In this document: positions 1-11,859 of the stretch, one piece after another
How positions within the stretch are numbered: position 1 is the first letter of the stretch
Layout of the letters: every line of letters starts with the position of its first letter
Assembly: GCA_037693485.1 (NCBI GenBank)
Contig: CM075348.1
Coordinates: forward strand, 9,282,501-9,346,500
Length of the DNA: 64,000 nt
DNA from: Kitagawia praeruptora
Taxonomy: Eukaryota; Streptophyta; Magnoliopsida; Apiales; Apiaceae
Reading direction: 5' to 3'
Notes under the pieces: model-generated
The model's database searches: none
What the model was told of the DNA's origin: nothing
Seen by the model: only the letters and a program-made list of their open reading frames with translations
Translations under genes and position numbers: made by a program

Positions 1-1
1 G

Positions 2-1974
2 TTAACGGATGATGATATACCTTACTATAGGTCTTTCGACGGCTCTTCAATGATTGCTTCAGATTTAGACTATGGTATGCAAAAAGCTACTGAACTTGGT
101 AATCCGGCAGAGCTAGCTAAAGGAATGTTGTTTGAGTCGAAAGAGCAGTTGATAAATTTAATAAAGAAGGTTCATATTTCCAATCATCAAATGATAAAGG
201 TGTTGAAATCTGATCCATTGACTTGGGATGTGGTTTGCCAACAAAATAGTGAAGGTTGTGAGTGGAAATTGAGGGCCAGAAAGAGAAAGTCACATAACTT
301 TTTTGAAATCATGGAGATTAAAGGTCCGCATACATGTATCAATCATTCTATCTCACAAGATCATCCCAATTTGGATGCTTCACACATTGCAGATATCATC
401 ATTGACCTATTAGCTGCGGATCCTAATGTCTCAGAGAAGGTGTTAGTTGCTGCAATTACCAAGGAAGCTGGGTATGTACCAACAAGGAAAAAGGTTAGAG
501 ACGGGAAAAAAATTGCAACTATGAAGATTTATGGTTCTTGGGAGCAATCATACCAGGAGCTGTCACTATTGATGAATGTGCTACAAAGTATGGGCATTGG
601 TGCAGTCAGCTGGTATTTCAAAGAGCATGATCTAGGAGGGCCTTTACCTCAGGTATGCAATTTGTTGAAACTGTAATATATTTTGACATGCATTGATTTT
701 AGTGCCCCTGGCGGGGCCTAAAAAAAGATTTCAATTATGTAACTTATGTCGTTTTAATATTGTGTAATTTGAAAATAGGTGGTAAGATTCAAGCGAGTCT
801 TTTGGACATTCAAGCCTTGCGTAGATGCCTTTGTAAATTGCATTCCAGTACTCCAGATTGATGGAACACATTTGTATGGCAAGTACGGAGGAGTATTACT
901 TACTGCCACAGCAGTTGATGGCTTCAACCACCTTCTTCCAGTTGCATTTGCAATTGTTGAAGCAGAGAATGTAGCAAGCTGGACATGGTTCATGGAGAGA
1001 TTGAGAAAGATGGTTGCCTTGCAGCGAAATGGAGTTTGTGTGATTTCTGATAGACATGCAGGAATCATGTCTGCTATGAAAAATCCTGACATCGGGTGGT
1101 GTGAACCATACGGCTATCACCGGTTTTGTGTTAGACACCTAGCTGCGAATTTTGCTAGTCAGTTCAAGAAGGCTAATTCGAAGGAAAGAGTGGTTGCAAT
1201 GTGTAGCCAATTGACAGAGTCCAAATTCAATTTGCATTGGAATGCTTTGTTGGGAGCTATTCCTGGAGCAGATGAGTGGTTTAGTGAGATAAACCCCCAA
1301 CAATCAGCTTTAGCTTGTGATGGAGGCAAGAGATTTGGTATCATGACAACAAATATGGCCGAGAGTTGGAACAATGCCATCAAAAGCTCAAGAAGACTCC
1401 CGGTCACAGCAATGGTGAAGGCCTTATATTATAAGGTGGTTAGCTACTTTGAGCAACGTCGTGAAGAGATAAAAAAGCAATCTGTTGATGGTAACGAGTT
1501 TACCAAGCATGCCAATAAAATTTTGAACAAATGGAAAGAACGCGCAAGTGGACATCAGGTGACAAGTGTTGACCGCAACAGTTGGGTGTTTGAGGTGATA
1601 ACAAAGAAGCATGGTCAGAAGGGGGGAATAAACATGTTGTTCGTGTACGGGAACAAATTTGCACATGTAACAAGTGGCAAACGTATCACATTCCATGTTC
1701 GCATGTTCTTGCTTGTTGTGCTAGTGTAGGATTGCACCACACAAGCCTTGTAAGTGAGTGGTATAAGCTAGAGAAAGCAAGGAGAGTCTATGAGGGTCAC
1801 TTTGAGCCAATACCAAGCAAAAAAGAATGGCCTCCATTACTTGGGTTTCCAACAGTGATCTTTGATGTTGATGATATTCCAAAAAAAGTTGGCCGACGAA
1901 AGTCCACAAGATACAAGAACGCAATGGATTATCAAGGATCAAAAGGCAAAGGACCTTCTTCTAGTGCTCCGTAG
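2..1974 (+). pseudogene. MuDR-type Mutator-like transposase, 5' truncated by window edge, one frameshift
   Basis: The reading frame is open from base 2, so the N-terminus lies outside the window. Exon 1 runs to 652, a GT-AG intron covers 653-778, and exon 2 starts at 779. Exon 1 encodes the Cys/His DNA-binding region usual for MuDR transposases (VVCQQNSEGCEW followed by GPHTC). Exon 2 carries the MULE catalytic core: Asp in LQIDGTHLYGKY, Asp in VISDRHAG, the C-x2-H motif in CVRHLAANF, and the conserved MAESWNNAIKSS segment. The frame breaks at a run of six G (1621-1626). From there a C-x-C...C-x-H SWIM zinc finger (CTCNKW...IPCSHV) continues in a shifted frame to the stop at 1972-1974. One extra G would restore continuity, so the break is either a one-base deletion or a homopolymer sequencing error. 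The gene converges on the PMD gene at 2991-6260, and both probably belong to one element. Confidence 0.88.
702..718. repeat. Short GC hairpin GCCCC-TGGC-GGGGC in the transposase intron
   Basis: The 17-base string GTGCCCCTGGCGGGGCC stands out in A/T-rich intron sequence and can fold as a 5-bp GC stem. The identical string recurs at 2777-2793. Close variants occur inside both MITEs (47325-47341 and 47719-47734) and, on the other strand, at 53746-53763. The sequences upstream of the first two copies also match (ATTGAT, one base, then TTA). Confidence 0.6.
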
Positions 1975-2217
1975 ATTGATTTCAAGTGTTATTTGAATGT
2001 ATTAATCCATTATTGACGCATTAGATTTGTAATGAGTATGATGGTTGTAAACATATTGTTATTTGTTTTCTGGATCTTAAACTTATTTAAATTGTTATTG
2101 CTTGTTGTTATTGTTATTAAATTTCTGGATCTTATTAATATGAGTCTTTTATCCACCTACCGGAGATGTGTCCTGCTTAAATTGTTATTGCTTACTGCAT
2201 AGGTAAGTAAATTCAGG

Positions 2218-2412
2218 ATTCCTTTGAATACGGCACACTGTACTCCGTGACACCTCCAATACGGTTTCTGGGTTACCGTATTATATATAATACGGTGAAT
2301 ATAACACCGTGATACCGTTAATACGGAATACGGACTTCCGTGACCGGCTCTAATACGGTACACGGATAACCGCGACAGGGTCTGATACTGTGGACTGATC
2401 ACCGTGACACTG
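2218..2412. repeat. Array of diverged ATACGG / CCGTGA motifs between convergent MULE genes
   Basis: About 190 bases contain many irregularly spaced copies of AATACGG and its partner CCGTGA (or ACCGTGATAC). The block sits between the transposase stop (1974) and the PMD stop (2991). A related array in inverted orientation lies at 7240-7605: both share CACCGTGATAC and a GGATAACCG...ACAGGGTCT segment. The rest of 1975-2990 is A/T-rich with no gene that I can see. Confidence 0.7.
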
Positions 2413-2591
2413 GCCAGAATGAGGTGGCAAATTGTTAACTGTACTCACTACCTGTACTCACACCCAAATGACACCAACTGTAAAATTTAACAGGGAAAAA
2501 AATGAGAAATAATGCACAACAACAAAAAATTACAAATATTGAAATGAAAGACCCATACAAATTTCAAATATTGTAAACTAATATTACAAAG

Positions 2592-2650
2592 TCTTCTACA
2601 TAAAAATTCTTCTACATAAAAATTCTTCTACATAAAAATTCTTTTACATA
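2592..2650. repeat. 17-bp tandem repeat
   Basis: Three exact and one slightly altered copies of a 17-base unit (TTCTACATAAAAATTCT) lie head to tail. No function is apparent. Confidence 0.8.
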
Positions 2651-2776
2651 ATTGAACTGCCTTTAACACTAATATCAAAATGAAGGACCCCTTCACGTTG
2701 AGCATTGAAATGAAGGACGCCTCCAGAAATGACATCTCCCTGTGCCTGCATATATATTAGAATTTCATTGATATTA

Positions 2777-2793
2777 GTGCCCCTGGCGGGGCC
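2777..2793. repeat. Second copy of the GC hairpin string
   Basis: Identical over 17 bases to 702-718, again preceded by ATTGATATTA. It lies downstream of the PMD stop codon on the opposite strand. Confidence 0.6.
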
Positions 2794-2990
2794 GTCTTAT
2801 ACGAAAATAACTTGTCTATTACAACCATATAAATTATTAACGCAACATAACTCACCTATTTAATTGTCATTCAAAATCCATAATATTGCCAATCAATTTA
2901 CTTCTTCTGCCTAAACAAAATAAAGAATAAAAATCACAAACAACTAAAGGGATCGATGCTCAAGATAATGCAAATAAAAGATTTAAAAAC

Positions 2991-5900
2991 TCACGAAGGG
3001 CGCCTCTTGAACTGATAGGCGTAAGGCTTACGAGCTCGTAACCTCATAGGATGGTCATGCTCTACAGGTGGCACCTGTGGCTGTGAGGACTGCTCTGGTG
3101 GCTGCTGCTCCTGCTCTGGTGGCTGCTGCTCCTAAAGTTTTCATCACGATATGCGCAAGTAGGATAATGTGATGTAAGTGTCAGTGACAAATTTAAATCT
3201 ATATATATGATGCTAGTCCGAATCAGATAAATCAAAATTTATGCAGATGTAACCAGTAAACTACTTGAAATCATGTTCAAGTACATCAAATCTTCAACTT
3301 TTATACCTATATGCAGATGACACATGTAGGAAAAGTATAACAACAAACCTGGTGCTGCTGCTCTTCCTGCTCTAGTGGCTGCTGCTGATCCAGTTGTGGT
3401 AGCTGTTGTTGTCTTGTTACATAATCAGGAAACACGTTTGGAGATTGTGTAAATAGGTGGAATGTTGGATATGACAGTGGTGGTTCATCACTAGGCCTAT
3501 CGCCACCTTCGGCATCATCATCTAAATCAACACCAACCCGTGGTCCTAGCAAGCGTGGAGCTTTGACCCCGCGGCCACCTCATTTTCTCTTTTGTTTTAT
3601 CTCAACTTCCTTGGCACGCCGGTCTTCAACGGGGAAATCTTGAAAGTATCCGGATGCAAACTTCTCTTGCAGCACCTGTCTAGCATGAGCCGTAATAGCT
3701 GGTAAGTCTCCAAATCTCGCTTCCTTGTGTAATAAATCTAGGTGATCCAATAAATCCAACTGCATAAACAAAACAATTTGTATCATTAGATTGCATAAAT
3801 AGAGTAATACATGGCAAAACAAATATAATTATAATTACAAGTACGATGGAGGAGTTGAACTACTGAAATATGCAAAGTGAGCTGTCCTGAATCCTTAAAT
3901 TACAGGAATCCTGTCCACCTTAATAATATCATATAATATTATTTAGGAATCCTGTCCACCTTAATAATATCAGATTCTGAATTTATTTTAATAATGATGG
4001 AGCCTTGATTGATATGATTCAGGTTTACGGATTTGGGAAGTTGTTAGTTGTTGTTGTTGGGTCAAACAAGGTACATGGTTGATATAGAAATCCAGATCCC
4101 AGCATCTTTTGATCCATTTGCTGAGGCTGAATTAACGGATGCAACAGGCTCTGCCAAGGAGTATGTTCATATTCGAATCCAACAAAGGAATGGAAGGAAG
4201 AGCTTGACAACGGTTCAAGGCCTAAAGAAAGAACTGAGTTACGATAAGATTCTCAAGGATGTTAAGAAGGCATTTTGTTGTAATGGTACGGTTGTGAATG
4301 ACAAAGAGCTTGGTAAGGTCATTCAACTCCAAGGCGATCAGCGCAAGAACGTCTCCAACTTCCTTGTTCAGGCTGGGATTGTTAAGAAAGATCAGATCAA
4401 GGTTCATGGTTTCTGAGATCACCGGAGGACCCAATTTGGACTAGTAACTACTACTACTTATATTATTACCCTTGTGTGTTTGTTCTTGAGGCATGCCATA
4501 TGGGAAACTCAGTGGATTGTATGCACTTGATGTTGGGTTTCATTACTATTTATAATAAAAATGTTCCTGTGTTTGTCTTAGATTGCTTTCCTTGTTTTGC
4601 TTATTCATACAACCATTTCTCTTATTGATTCAACACACACAAATATAAATATATAGGTGCAGCATATGAAATCAAAATAAATATATAGCAACACAAGTAA
4701 GGATGAGCTTATTTGTGATTACCGTATAAGAATGGCCACCACCAATGCGAGTCAGATGCCGATGAGTAATAGATGAATACCACTTGGGGTAACCCTCAGA
4801 TACACCCACACCGACATCTCCAACAAAAACATGCTTCTTCCTATCATCCCAAAGAGCTATATGATCACGATGCATCCAAGTCCAGTCCAAGTCTGCCTTA
4901 CCCTTCAAGTTAATCTTATGAAGTTCAGGACAATAGCTAGCAGAAGATGGTATATCCTGTATAATCCCAAACTGGCGCAGGCATCTGTCGGGATGATGTG
5001 GCTCCACGAAACAAAAACATATAAGAGGCCCCTTGTAACACCAAATCTCTTTGCCTTCTCTACACTGCTCTGATAGTACGGCAAGAATCTCATCGGTGTA
5101 TGGCTGCCATAAAAAGTGAGAATCGGCAAGAACATCTAACTGAACTCGGTAGGTGGAAACTGAATGTGAACCACTGTCAAGGAAGGAAAGATGAGCACAC
5201 CACCTATATAATACATGAAAACATAAAAAGGGCATTAGAATTAATTCAAAGGAATTAATAAACTACTATATAGTTTGAATGCCGAAAATATCATTCAATA
5301 TGTCAATAAATGTGGTAAAATTGAACATTTTTACCTCAAACCATGTGGCCCTGGACGATCACCCCAAATACGTGAGTTATCTAAAACTGGATCACGAGGA
5401 ACAGGAGCCAAGGAAGGTAATCTACTCCAAGCCCACAACTGCAATAATAAAAGACATCTGGCTGCCTCCTCTGTATCTTTACGAGATGCCTTGCATAATT
5501 CCATGTAAAGGTATGCAAGAACAGCAGAACCCCAAGATAGTTTCCCACATTTAGCAAAATCCAAGAGAAGAGGAAGGTACATACAATGAACCTGACCCCC
5601 AGAATGATCGGTCAATAAGATCCCGCCAATCAGCTGCAACACGTAGGACTGTGTATAACGCGTAAGCTCAACATCAGAAGCATCATCTCGAAGGGAACCA
5701 AAAACAGAATTCAACCAAGTAAATTTCAATCTACCACCAATCAATCCAAATCTGCTATCATCATCCAATGCAGAACTCTCACCCTTCTTAATCTTCTTAC
5801 CCTTCTCACCCTTCTCCCCCGGCCGTACACCAAAGACATCTCCAACATAACTGTCCCATCCACCTGTAACCGCAGTATAACCAGTAACTGCAGGCCCATC

Positions 5901-6260
5901 AATACACAACCCAAGAAGAACAGACACATCCTGTAATGATATAATGCACTCCCCGACCGGAAAGTGAAAAGTATGGGTCTCGGATCTCCATCTCTCTATA
6001 AGAGCAGTGATCAAACCCCAATCTATCTGTATGCTTGCCAACCTAGAAACTCCATCAAATTTCAAATCCTCAAGAAGGGGAACCATCCTCGGATGTAAAG
6101 AAGGGAGGCTGAAATTGTTAGGATTCCGAACTCGGGATTTCATATTGTCACCACCACCAGCCTCCCACACAGCCTCTGACCTATGAGTACCCTGTAAATG
6201 CAAGACAGAAGGATCCCGAGGGCGAGGGTCCATAGACAATTTATCATTATGTTGCGCCAT
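2991..6260 (-). pseudogene. Plant mobile domain (PMD, MAIN-like) gene, four exons, one in-frame stop
   Basis: The coding exons on the minus strand are 6260-5335, 5203-4723, 3759-3349 and 3131-2991. All junctions are GT-AG and keep phase (926+481 nt is exactly 469 codons; the last two exons are 137 and 47). The protein resembles the PMD/MAIN-like family: LEDLKFDGVSRLASIQIDWG, ALIERWRSETHTFHFPVGEC, SVLLGLCIDG, a YTQSYVLQLIGGILLTD block, CKASRKDTEEAARC, then exon 2 with STYRVQLDVL, LICFCFVEPHHPDRCLRQFG and WMHRDHIALWDD. The C-terminus is rich in Gln and Pro. A TGA at 3580-3582 interrupts exon 3, consistent with a CGA-to-TGA change, because the same frame continues to the natural stop at 2991. 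PMD proteins are known both as host silencing/meristem factors and as transposon passengers. The convergent MULE transposase favours the second role. The PMD assignment is firm; function is uncertain. Confidence 0.85.
4075..4416 (+). CDS. Translation initiation factor eIF1 (SUI1), complete frame inside a PMD intron
   Basis: The ORF encodes 113 residues, the usual length of plant eIF1, the small 40S-bound factor that enforces start-codon selection. The SUI1 domain is complete: EYVHIRIQQRNGRKSLTTVQ, the KAFCCNGTVV strand, VIQLQGDQRKNVSNFL and the C-terminal IKVHGF. The ATG at 4075 matches the family N-terminus (a short acidic start followed by QIPASFDPFAEA). There is no intron in the coding region. 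Immediately upstream, TGATTCAG at about 4015-4022 resembles a 3' splice site and suggests part of a 5' UTR was carried along. The whole frame lies antisense inside the 963-bp intron 2 (3760-4722) of the PMD gene. This fits a gene captured by the MULE (Pack-MULE style) or a retrocopy. I see no disabling change, so it may be expressed. Confidence 0.88.
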   Translation: MVDIEIQIPASFDPFAEAELTDATGSAKEYVHIRIQQRNGRKSLTTVQGLKKELSYDKILKDVKKAFCCNGTVVNDKELGKVIQLQGDQRKNVSNFLVQAGIVKKDQIKVHGF

Positions 6261-7239
6261 AATCTGAAAATGAAAAAAAAAACACACATTAGTATACGAA
6301 TAAAAAAATGACACATTATTATTTTGTTGAAGTGTAAGTAGTAAAGTTGTTGTTCCAAGTTCAGTAACGCTATTACAGCTTATAATTCTCTCACTTTTTG
6401 TACACATGCTGACCATATAAGACCACAAAAAACAGGATATAAGACCAAAGGTGCCCCCCTCCAAAATGCATACTTAAAACCATTAACTTAACAGGATAAA
6501 CTAAATTACTAAGATCCTATAGCAACTGGCTCAAGAAACTGAAAAAACGAAAAAATTAACAATATAGCAGGGTAAACCTTGTTATGCCAGCTATACAATT
6601 ATAATAGTAGTTACAAGTCAAGACAATTGGATGTGAACAGACAAACTAAGCCGCTAAAAATTCACAGACTAAATAGTTTCTGCCAAGTTGTAGTATGTTG
6701 AACATTTTCATCTCTTGGTCATATCCCACTTGGTATCATTTTGTTACCAAAATAGCCTTCTTTTTCTACTAGTTTAGGCTAGATTTGAAGGACTAAAAAG
6801 ACTCTAGAATGAAGACAAATTTCTACTTTTTTGTATTCAACACGTTAGGGTCAGGACATTCAGTAACTTGCACGTTGCATTTCGACATTTTGTCAAACAA
6901 ACACTTTTTATGTATATATAACTTGGTGCCAATCTCATATGCCAAACATAATTGTCAAAAGGGTTATCCTTTTAGATTTTACAGTCTCTATGGCATGTAA
7001 ATGTGATATTGGCATCCAATATAATTACTCATTTCAGCTTAATACCTAACACATTACAACTTGCAAGTAGACTTATAGTACTAATAGAGTATGTGCAAGT
7101 CTCAGCCCTGGAGCCTTTCTTTGCTTCAAATGTAATTAACGACAATAAACAGAATCCATAAAGGTGAGATTATTATACAATCCTTACTGTGAAATACAAT
7201 CTTAGACAATCCAGATTGAGCAAATAACAAAGGAATCAT
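6261..7239. other. Upstream region of the PMD gene, no gene seen
   Basis: This A/T-rich sequence lies 5' of the PMD start codon on the minus strand. It should contain the PMD promoter and 5' UTR, but I find no clear TATA box or conserved ORF. Confidence 0.5.
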
Positions 7240-7687
7240 TGTCTGTGTACCGTATTAGACCCTGTTACGGTTATCCTTGTTTCGTATTAAGTGTATCACG
7301 GTGTCCCATCCAATAAAAAGGAATCATTGGTACAATAACACATCTAAAACCCCTAATTAACAAACAAAATATAGAGATTAACGCATACCTCTGAGATTAA
7401 GTTGCAGCGATGGTGATTTTCTTGTTAGGTTTGCCTGGAACCGTCGCTGAAATCTAATTGGGCATATGTATCTGTAAAATCTAATTGGGTGTATTTGTGA
7501 AACCTAATTGAGTTACGGTTATGGGTGTAATTTAACTGGATGAAGATACGGAACACTGTGTTCCGTGTTACATGAAGATACGGAAGACGAACCCCCGTGT
7601 TTAGTCAGTAAAAAGGGCCACACTTCCCACTTTTCAGTATTTTGGGCAACTTTGTTTCAAAAATGATTATTTTGGTCATTTTCTCCC
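7240..7687. mobile_element. Right subterminal array and probable right end of the first MULE
   Basis: Motifs at 7246-7300 and 7550-7605 (CCGTATTA, ATCACGGTG, GATACGGAA, TTCCGTGTT) repeat those at 2218-2412 in inverted order. The array is followed by a block ending TGGTCATTTTCTCCC at 7687. On the minus strand this reads GGGAGAAAATGACCA, a plausible transposon terminus. The matching left end would lie left of base 1, so neither the inverted repeat nor a target duplication can be checked here. Confidence 0.45.
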
Positions 7688-9303
7688 AAAAAAATTTCAT
7701 TTTTATAAATAAATTAATAAATTATGTTGTTACATAATAATAAGGAAATTATGTTATTAAAGGATGACATTTTCAAAAATGCCATCCTCTAATAATTATG
7801 TTAAAAATAATAAAATGTAACAATTATTACTTTGGTTACGGTAGCATTCAAGAAAAATATGCAGAATCAACAAAAGATTACTTTTATTTTTCGAAAGTTA
7901 ACGGAGTGTAACATTTCTTGTATTGAGTGGTTTAAAAGAGACTGAAAAGACCTAAATGATAATTAACCCTTAAAAAAAATATTGTAATCGATTGATCTTA
8001 TTCTACAATTCTCTTTTGTCATTTTTAAATACTTGATATATAAAAAAAATTGATTATATATACATAATGTAACCGAGTCCAAAAAAAATTAGATTGCCAA
8101 TTTAATGGATATGAAGTTACGATTTATCCCTATATTTTTAAAAATTACAAAAATGTCATCTTTTAATAATTATGTAAAAAATAACGAAATTATGTTTGTA
8201 TTAAGATTCAAACCACTAACCTTCTTCTATCAAACGAATGACATAACCAACTTTGCTACTCTTAATTTTGAATTTTAATTGTTTAAAAAATCTATAAGAT
8301 AAATCACATATTCTCTTCTTGTCTATTCCTCTTTTATTTTTACTTTTGAGCAAATAAAATATTGATTTATATTATTTCTAGAATATTGGATAGATAAAAT
8401 TACAATAAATATTCTAATAGATTGAGTATACTCTACAATTCTCTTTTGGAATTTTATATAATTGATATAAAAATAAAATTTTAGATTATACCTACTGTAA
8501 CTGAGTACAAAAAAAATATTTATTTATATGCGTCTCCATGTAGATATTAAATTCATGAAATAGAAAATAAAATTTGGTTTTAAGAAATATGTAAATTTTA
8601 GTTATCAAATCATACATAATTAATAATTCTGTCACATCAGTTTTAGGTATATAAAAATTTAAATATGTGACTTCTATTAGGGATTCTTCATCGACCAACT
8701 ATTTAGACTTTCAACGAATTAAATATATGATTCGTCTAAAAACATTAATATTTAAACATAAACGAAAAATAATTGAAATTATGTTAAAAAGATGAGAACT
8801 CTAAAAATATGATCTATGTTACATATAAAAAAACAACATAATTAACATTCAATAAAATCAAAAAAAAAAAGATATAAATTTTTAAATCCTAAATATTACA
8901 AAATTACTATAATTATTTATAATGATCAATTAGACTATAACTCGACTATAAAGTATGGTACCTATGAATTTTTACATAATATGAAATTGATTAATATAAT
9001 ATATAATGGTGGAGTACTTAGATCAGTATACGATAAAATCAAAAATTTTGATTATGAATTTCATATACACGCATGGGTCATTAAGGTCATTTTATCATAG
9101 TTAACATTGATTGAAATACTTTAAAAAAATAAATTAAAATTGAGTTAAAAATTAATTCAAAATATAATATAAAAAATTGCTATGCAAAATTATAAAATAA
9201 CTATAAAAAGATTAGATAAATTGAAATTTTATCGTTTATCATATTGTTAATTATAAAATTATTTGAATATATATAAAATTTTAGACGAGAAATCAGTTCA
9301 GTA
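7688..9303. other. A/T-rich tract, no gene; probably Helitron body
   Basis: Long runs of A and T, no conserved ORF. It ends at a Helitron-type 3' terminus at 9332, so part or all of it may be the body of that non-autonomous element. I could not identify its 5' TC end. Confidence 0.4.
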
Positions 9304-9332
9304 CCCGTGCCTTGCACGGGCTTTTACGCTAG
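9304..9332 (+). mobile_element. Helitron 3' terminus (hairpin plus CTAG)
   Basis: A 7-bp stem hairpin CCCGTGC-CTT-GCACGGG (9304-9320) is followed after eight bases by CTAG (9329-9332) and then T. This is the standard Helitron 3' signature. The same architecture is seen at 20876 and 23189 on the minus strand. Confidence 0.75.
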
Positions 9333-10093
9333 TTTAAACTTGAAACTCGTCTCAACATAAATTTGATTATTCGAGTTCAGTTGGAAAGCTCGAATTAACT
9401 GTACAATGTCTGAAACTTTCGGATTATGATACTCTTGCAATTAAGTGCTCATGAGTAAGATTTTTGTTAGCGCACTTGAATGAAACCACAAAATTTTTAG
9501 TAAAAGATCATGAAAGCGAGCCAAACAATAATAAAGTTGTTCAATACTCTAGAAATTGTTCAATAATCGGGAAATCAAACCAAACAGAATTTTGATGATT
9601 TCTGGATCTTTCCAATGACATATAATTCAATGCTCATAACTTTCTAGATAAAAGCAGGTTATTGAATGACATGTAACTTTTATTATAAAATCATATGGTA
9701 TGAGTAAGGCTAGGAAATCCAATTTTTTTTCCTAAAACTTGTCCCAAATGATGTATGCAAAAAAGCGGGTCTCATTTTTTATTAGAAATATTTCCAAAAT
9801 TTTTTGCAAATGACGTGTCATTGACAAATGGTTGGTTTTAATTCTTGAACGTATATTTATGCACGCGGGATCCCATATTATTTTAAAAAAGTTACCAATT
9901 ATGCAAGAATTTGAGAACAATTTTGGAACATATTTTGGGGCTCTAGCATTTCACTTGTTTCAGGAAATAACTTAAACTGAATTTGTATCAATAACAGAAA
10001 CAACAGAATTTTATTATGATAAATATTTACTTTCCTAGATAAACACAACTTCTGTTACTTTTTGCTCGCTGTTTCATATACATATTTGACCTT
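9333..10093. repeat. Upstream block of F-box copy A, duplicated at 11860-12101 and 21247-21458
   Basis: The segment AACATAAATTTGATTAT with its flanks, and the segment with AACTGAATTTGTATCA, recur upstream of the second F-box copy, split there by a copia element. This shows a tandem duplication that includes several hundred bases 5' of the gene. Confidence 0.75.
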
Positions 10094-11300
10094 TTGAATT
10101 CCTCTTACATAGTTGTTGATAGGTTACGCTATTGTAAACGTGTTAAGAAAGTTAATGGGAAAGATTGTCTGAGTGATTTACATGATGATATTTTAATCCA
10201 CATTCTATCCTTTCTTGATGTAAAATCTGCTGCTCAAGCATGCGTTTTATCCAGACAAGTTATGGATACACCATCAAGATATATACTTAAACAGTGAAAC
10301 TTTCGGTAAAACTTCGTACAACTTTGAGGAATTCGTGGATATGGTGCTAACACAACGCGATAAGCTGCATCACAAAATCCGTTCTTTTACTTTCACTTGG
10401 AAATTCAAGTCCCCGATTCCTCAAGTATTATTAGATAAAGTTCATGCTCACGTTCAGTATCACGATGTTCAACATTTTGATTTAAGCATTCCTTCTCATC
10501 GTCGTTATTATCCTTTCCAAAAATTCAACCCAAAATCTCTAACCACTCTAAGGCTGAATCTCTCAAATCTGTACCCAGGATCTCTTTGCACTGATTTCGA
10601 TTTTAAACGTCTACATCTCTATTTAAGTGGTTGCACTACTTTGAAAACACTGTGGCTTGAAAATATTTCGATGATGATGATAATTGACAGTGGTGTTGTG
10701 GATCTCTTTTCAAGTCTTGTAGATTTAACAGAACTTCACATTATTGGTTGTTTCATTATAGAACCTTTCCCTGTAGGAGCTCCAAGACTTGAAAGATTGA
10801 CCATATTAGAAAATATTTCTGGGCCACATTGGAATATTTCTTCACGTGTGTTAAAGTATCTGAGAACTGATTTACGGCTTTCAGCACGTACCATAAATGA
10901 GCTACCCCGTTATATTGAAGAACTAGAGATCGATCTCCTGTCATCTACAAATTATAGAACTGCAGGCCATGCTAAGTGGCTGATCAACCAAATCAGCATC
11001 CTTCCTCATGCCAAATCAGTCACTCTTCCAAAGTCTACACTACAGGTAATCTTATAGATACGAAAAGAATGTTTTATATAATAATATTACTGAATTTAAG
11101 TATTTTGTCACTGTTTGCAGGTAATATCAGCTTATCTATCTAAATCTAGAGTTCCAGTTACACTTCCACAGTTCAAGTGGGAGCTTCTGAAGGTAATAAC
11201 AACAAACGAGCTTCCCACACAAGAATTTCCAGAATATCGTCCAGGGCTGGCTGCTTTGACGAAAAATTGTTCAAAAACCTTGAAAGTAGAATTTGTCTAA
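10094..11300 (+). pseudogene. F-box/LRR-type gene, copy A, frameshifted
   Basis: An F-box motif is present (DCLSDLHDDILIHILSFLDVKSAA), as in substrate adaptors of SCF ubiquitin ligases, followed by a leucine-rich region (LTTLRLNLSNLYPG, LKTLWLENIS, LTELHIIGCFIIEPFP, LERLTIL). The second part runs to a donor at 11045. A short intron (11046-11120) precedes a last exon at 11121-11300 with an ordinary stop. Two defects show against copy B. An ~11-bp deletion just after the F-box (about 10253) throws the frame off until about 10281, where the frame reading IYLNSETFGKTSYNFEE begins. The segment that carries the start ATG in copy B (21459) is also missing, leaving no in-frame ATG before the F-box. 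It is probably a pseudogene; a protein starting at the ATG at 10335 would lack the F-box. Confidence 0.8.
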
Positions 11301-11859
11301 GTAGTAGCAAAAGAACAGAAAAACCTTAAGGTTCTCCGTTTTATAGGCAATTGAAAATTTGCATCTTCGGAACTTATTTATCTTGCATTTATATTTTTGG
11401 GGCTATTTTAATTTTCTCCCTTATCCTGATTCCTTAACTCAGTAACTCTAGCTAATTGTGTTGTAGTATTATATCGATCACCCTGAAGTAAAAAATGGAG
11501 CTCTTTATTTTTCGTAGTGTTTCAAAACAACTCTTGTCTACTATTCTGCTAACTTGAATGGTTCACATCTCTGTTGCCGGTGTGTGAGCTGCAATACTCG
11601 TTTTACACTTTTTCAGCAGGATTCACTTCAATTTGTATGATGTTACAGATCAAGTCTAGTGTTAGAAGATAAAAAATCTTGTCAAGTTCTTATTCGATCA
11701 CAACAGGAACTTCTAATAAAAAGCCACCTCATCGCTGCACAATATTCAACTCCAAAATGTGATAAAATGCCCGGAGTTTAACATTGGTTGTTGCCTGTTG
11801 GGGTTTTCTAGCTTATACTTCACTAAAATCTGTGTGCCACAGTTGAAACTTGACTGAAC

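Noticed and set aside
2218..2412. Possible CRISPR-like or centromeric tandem array
   Set aside because: Units are irregular in spacing and length with no constant spacer, and the sequence is plant nuclear DNA. It fits a subterminal transposon array better.
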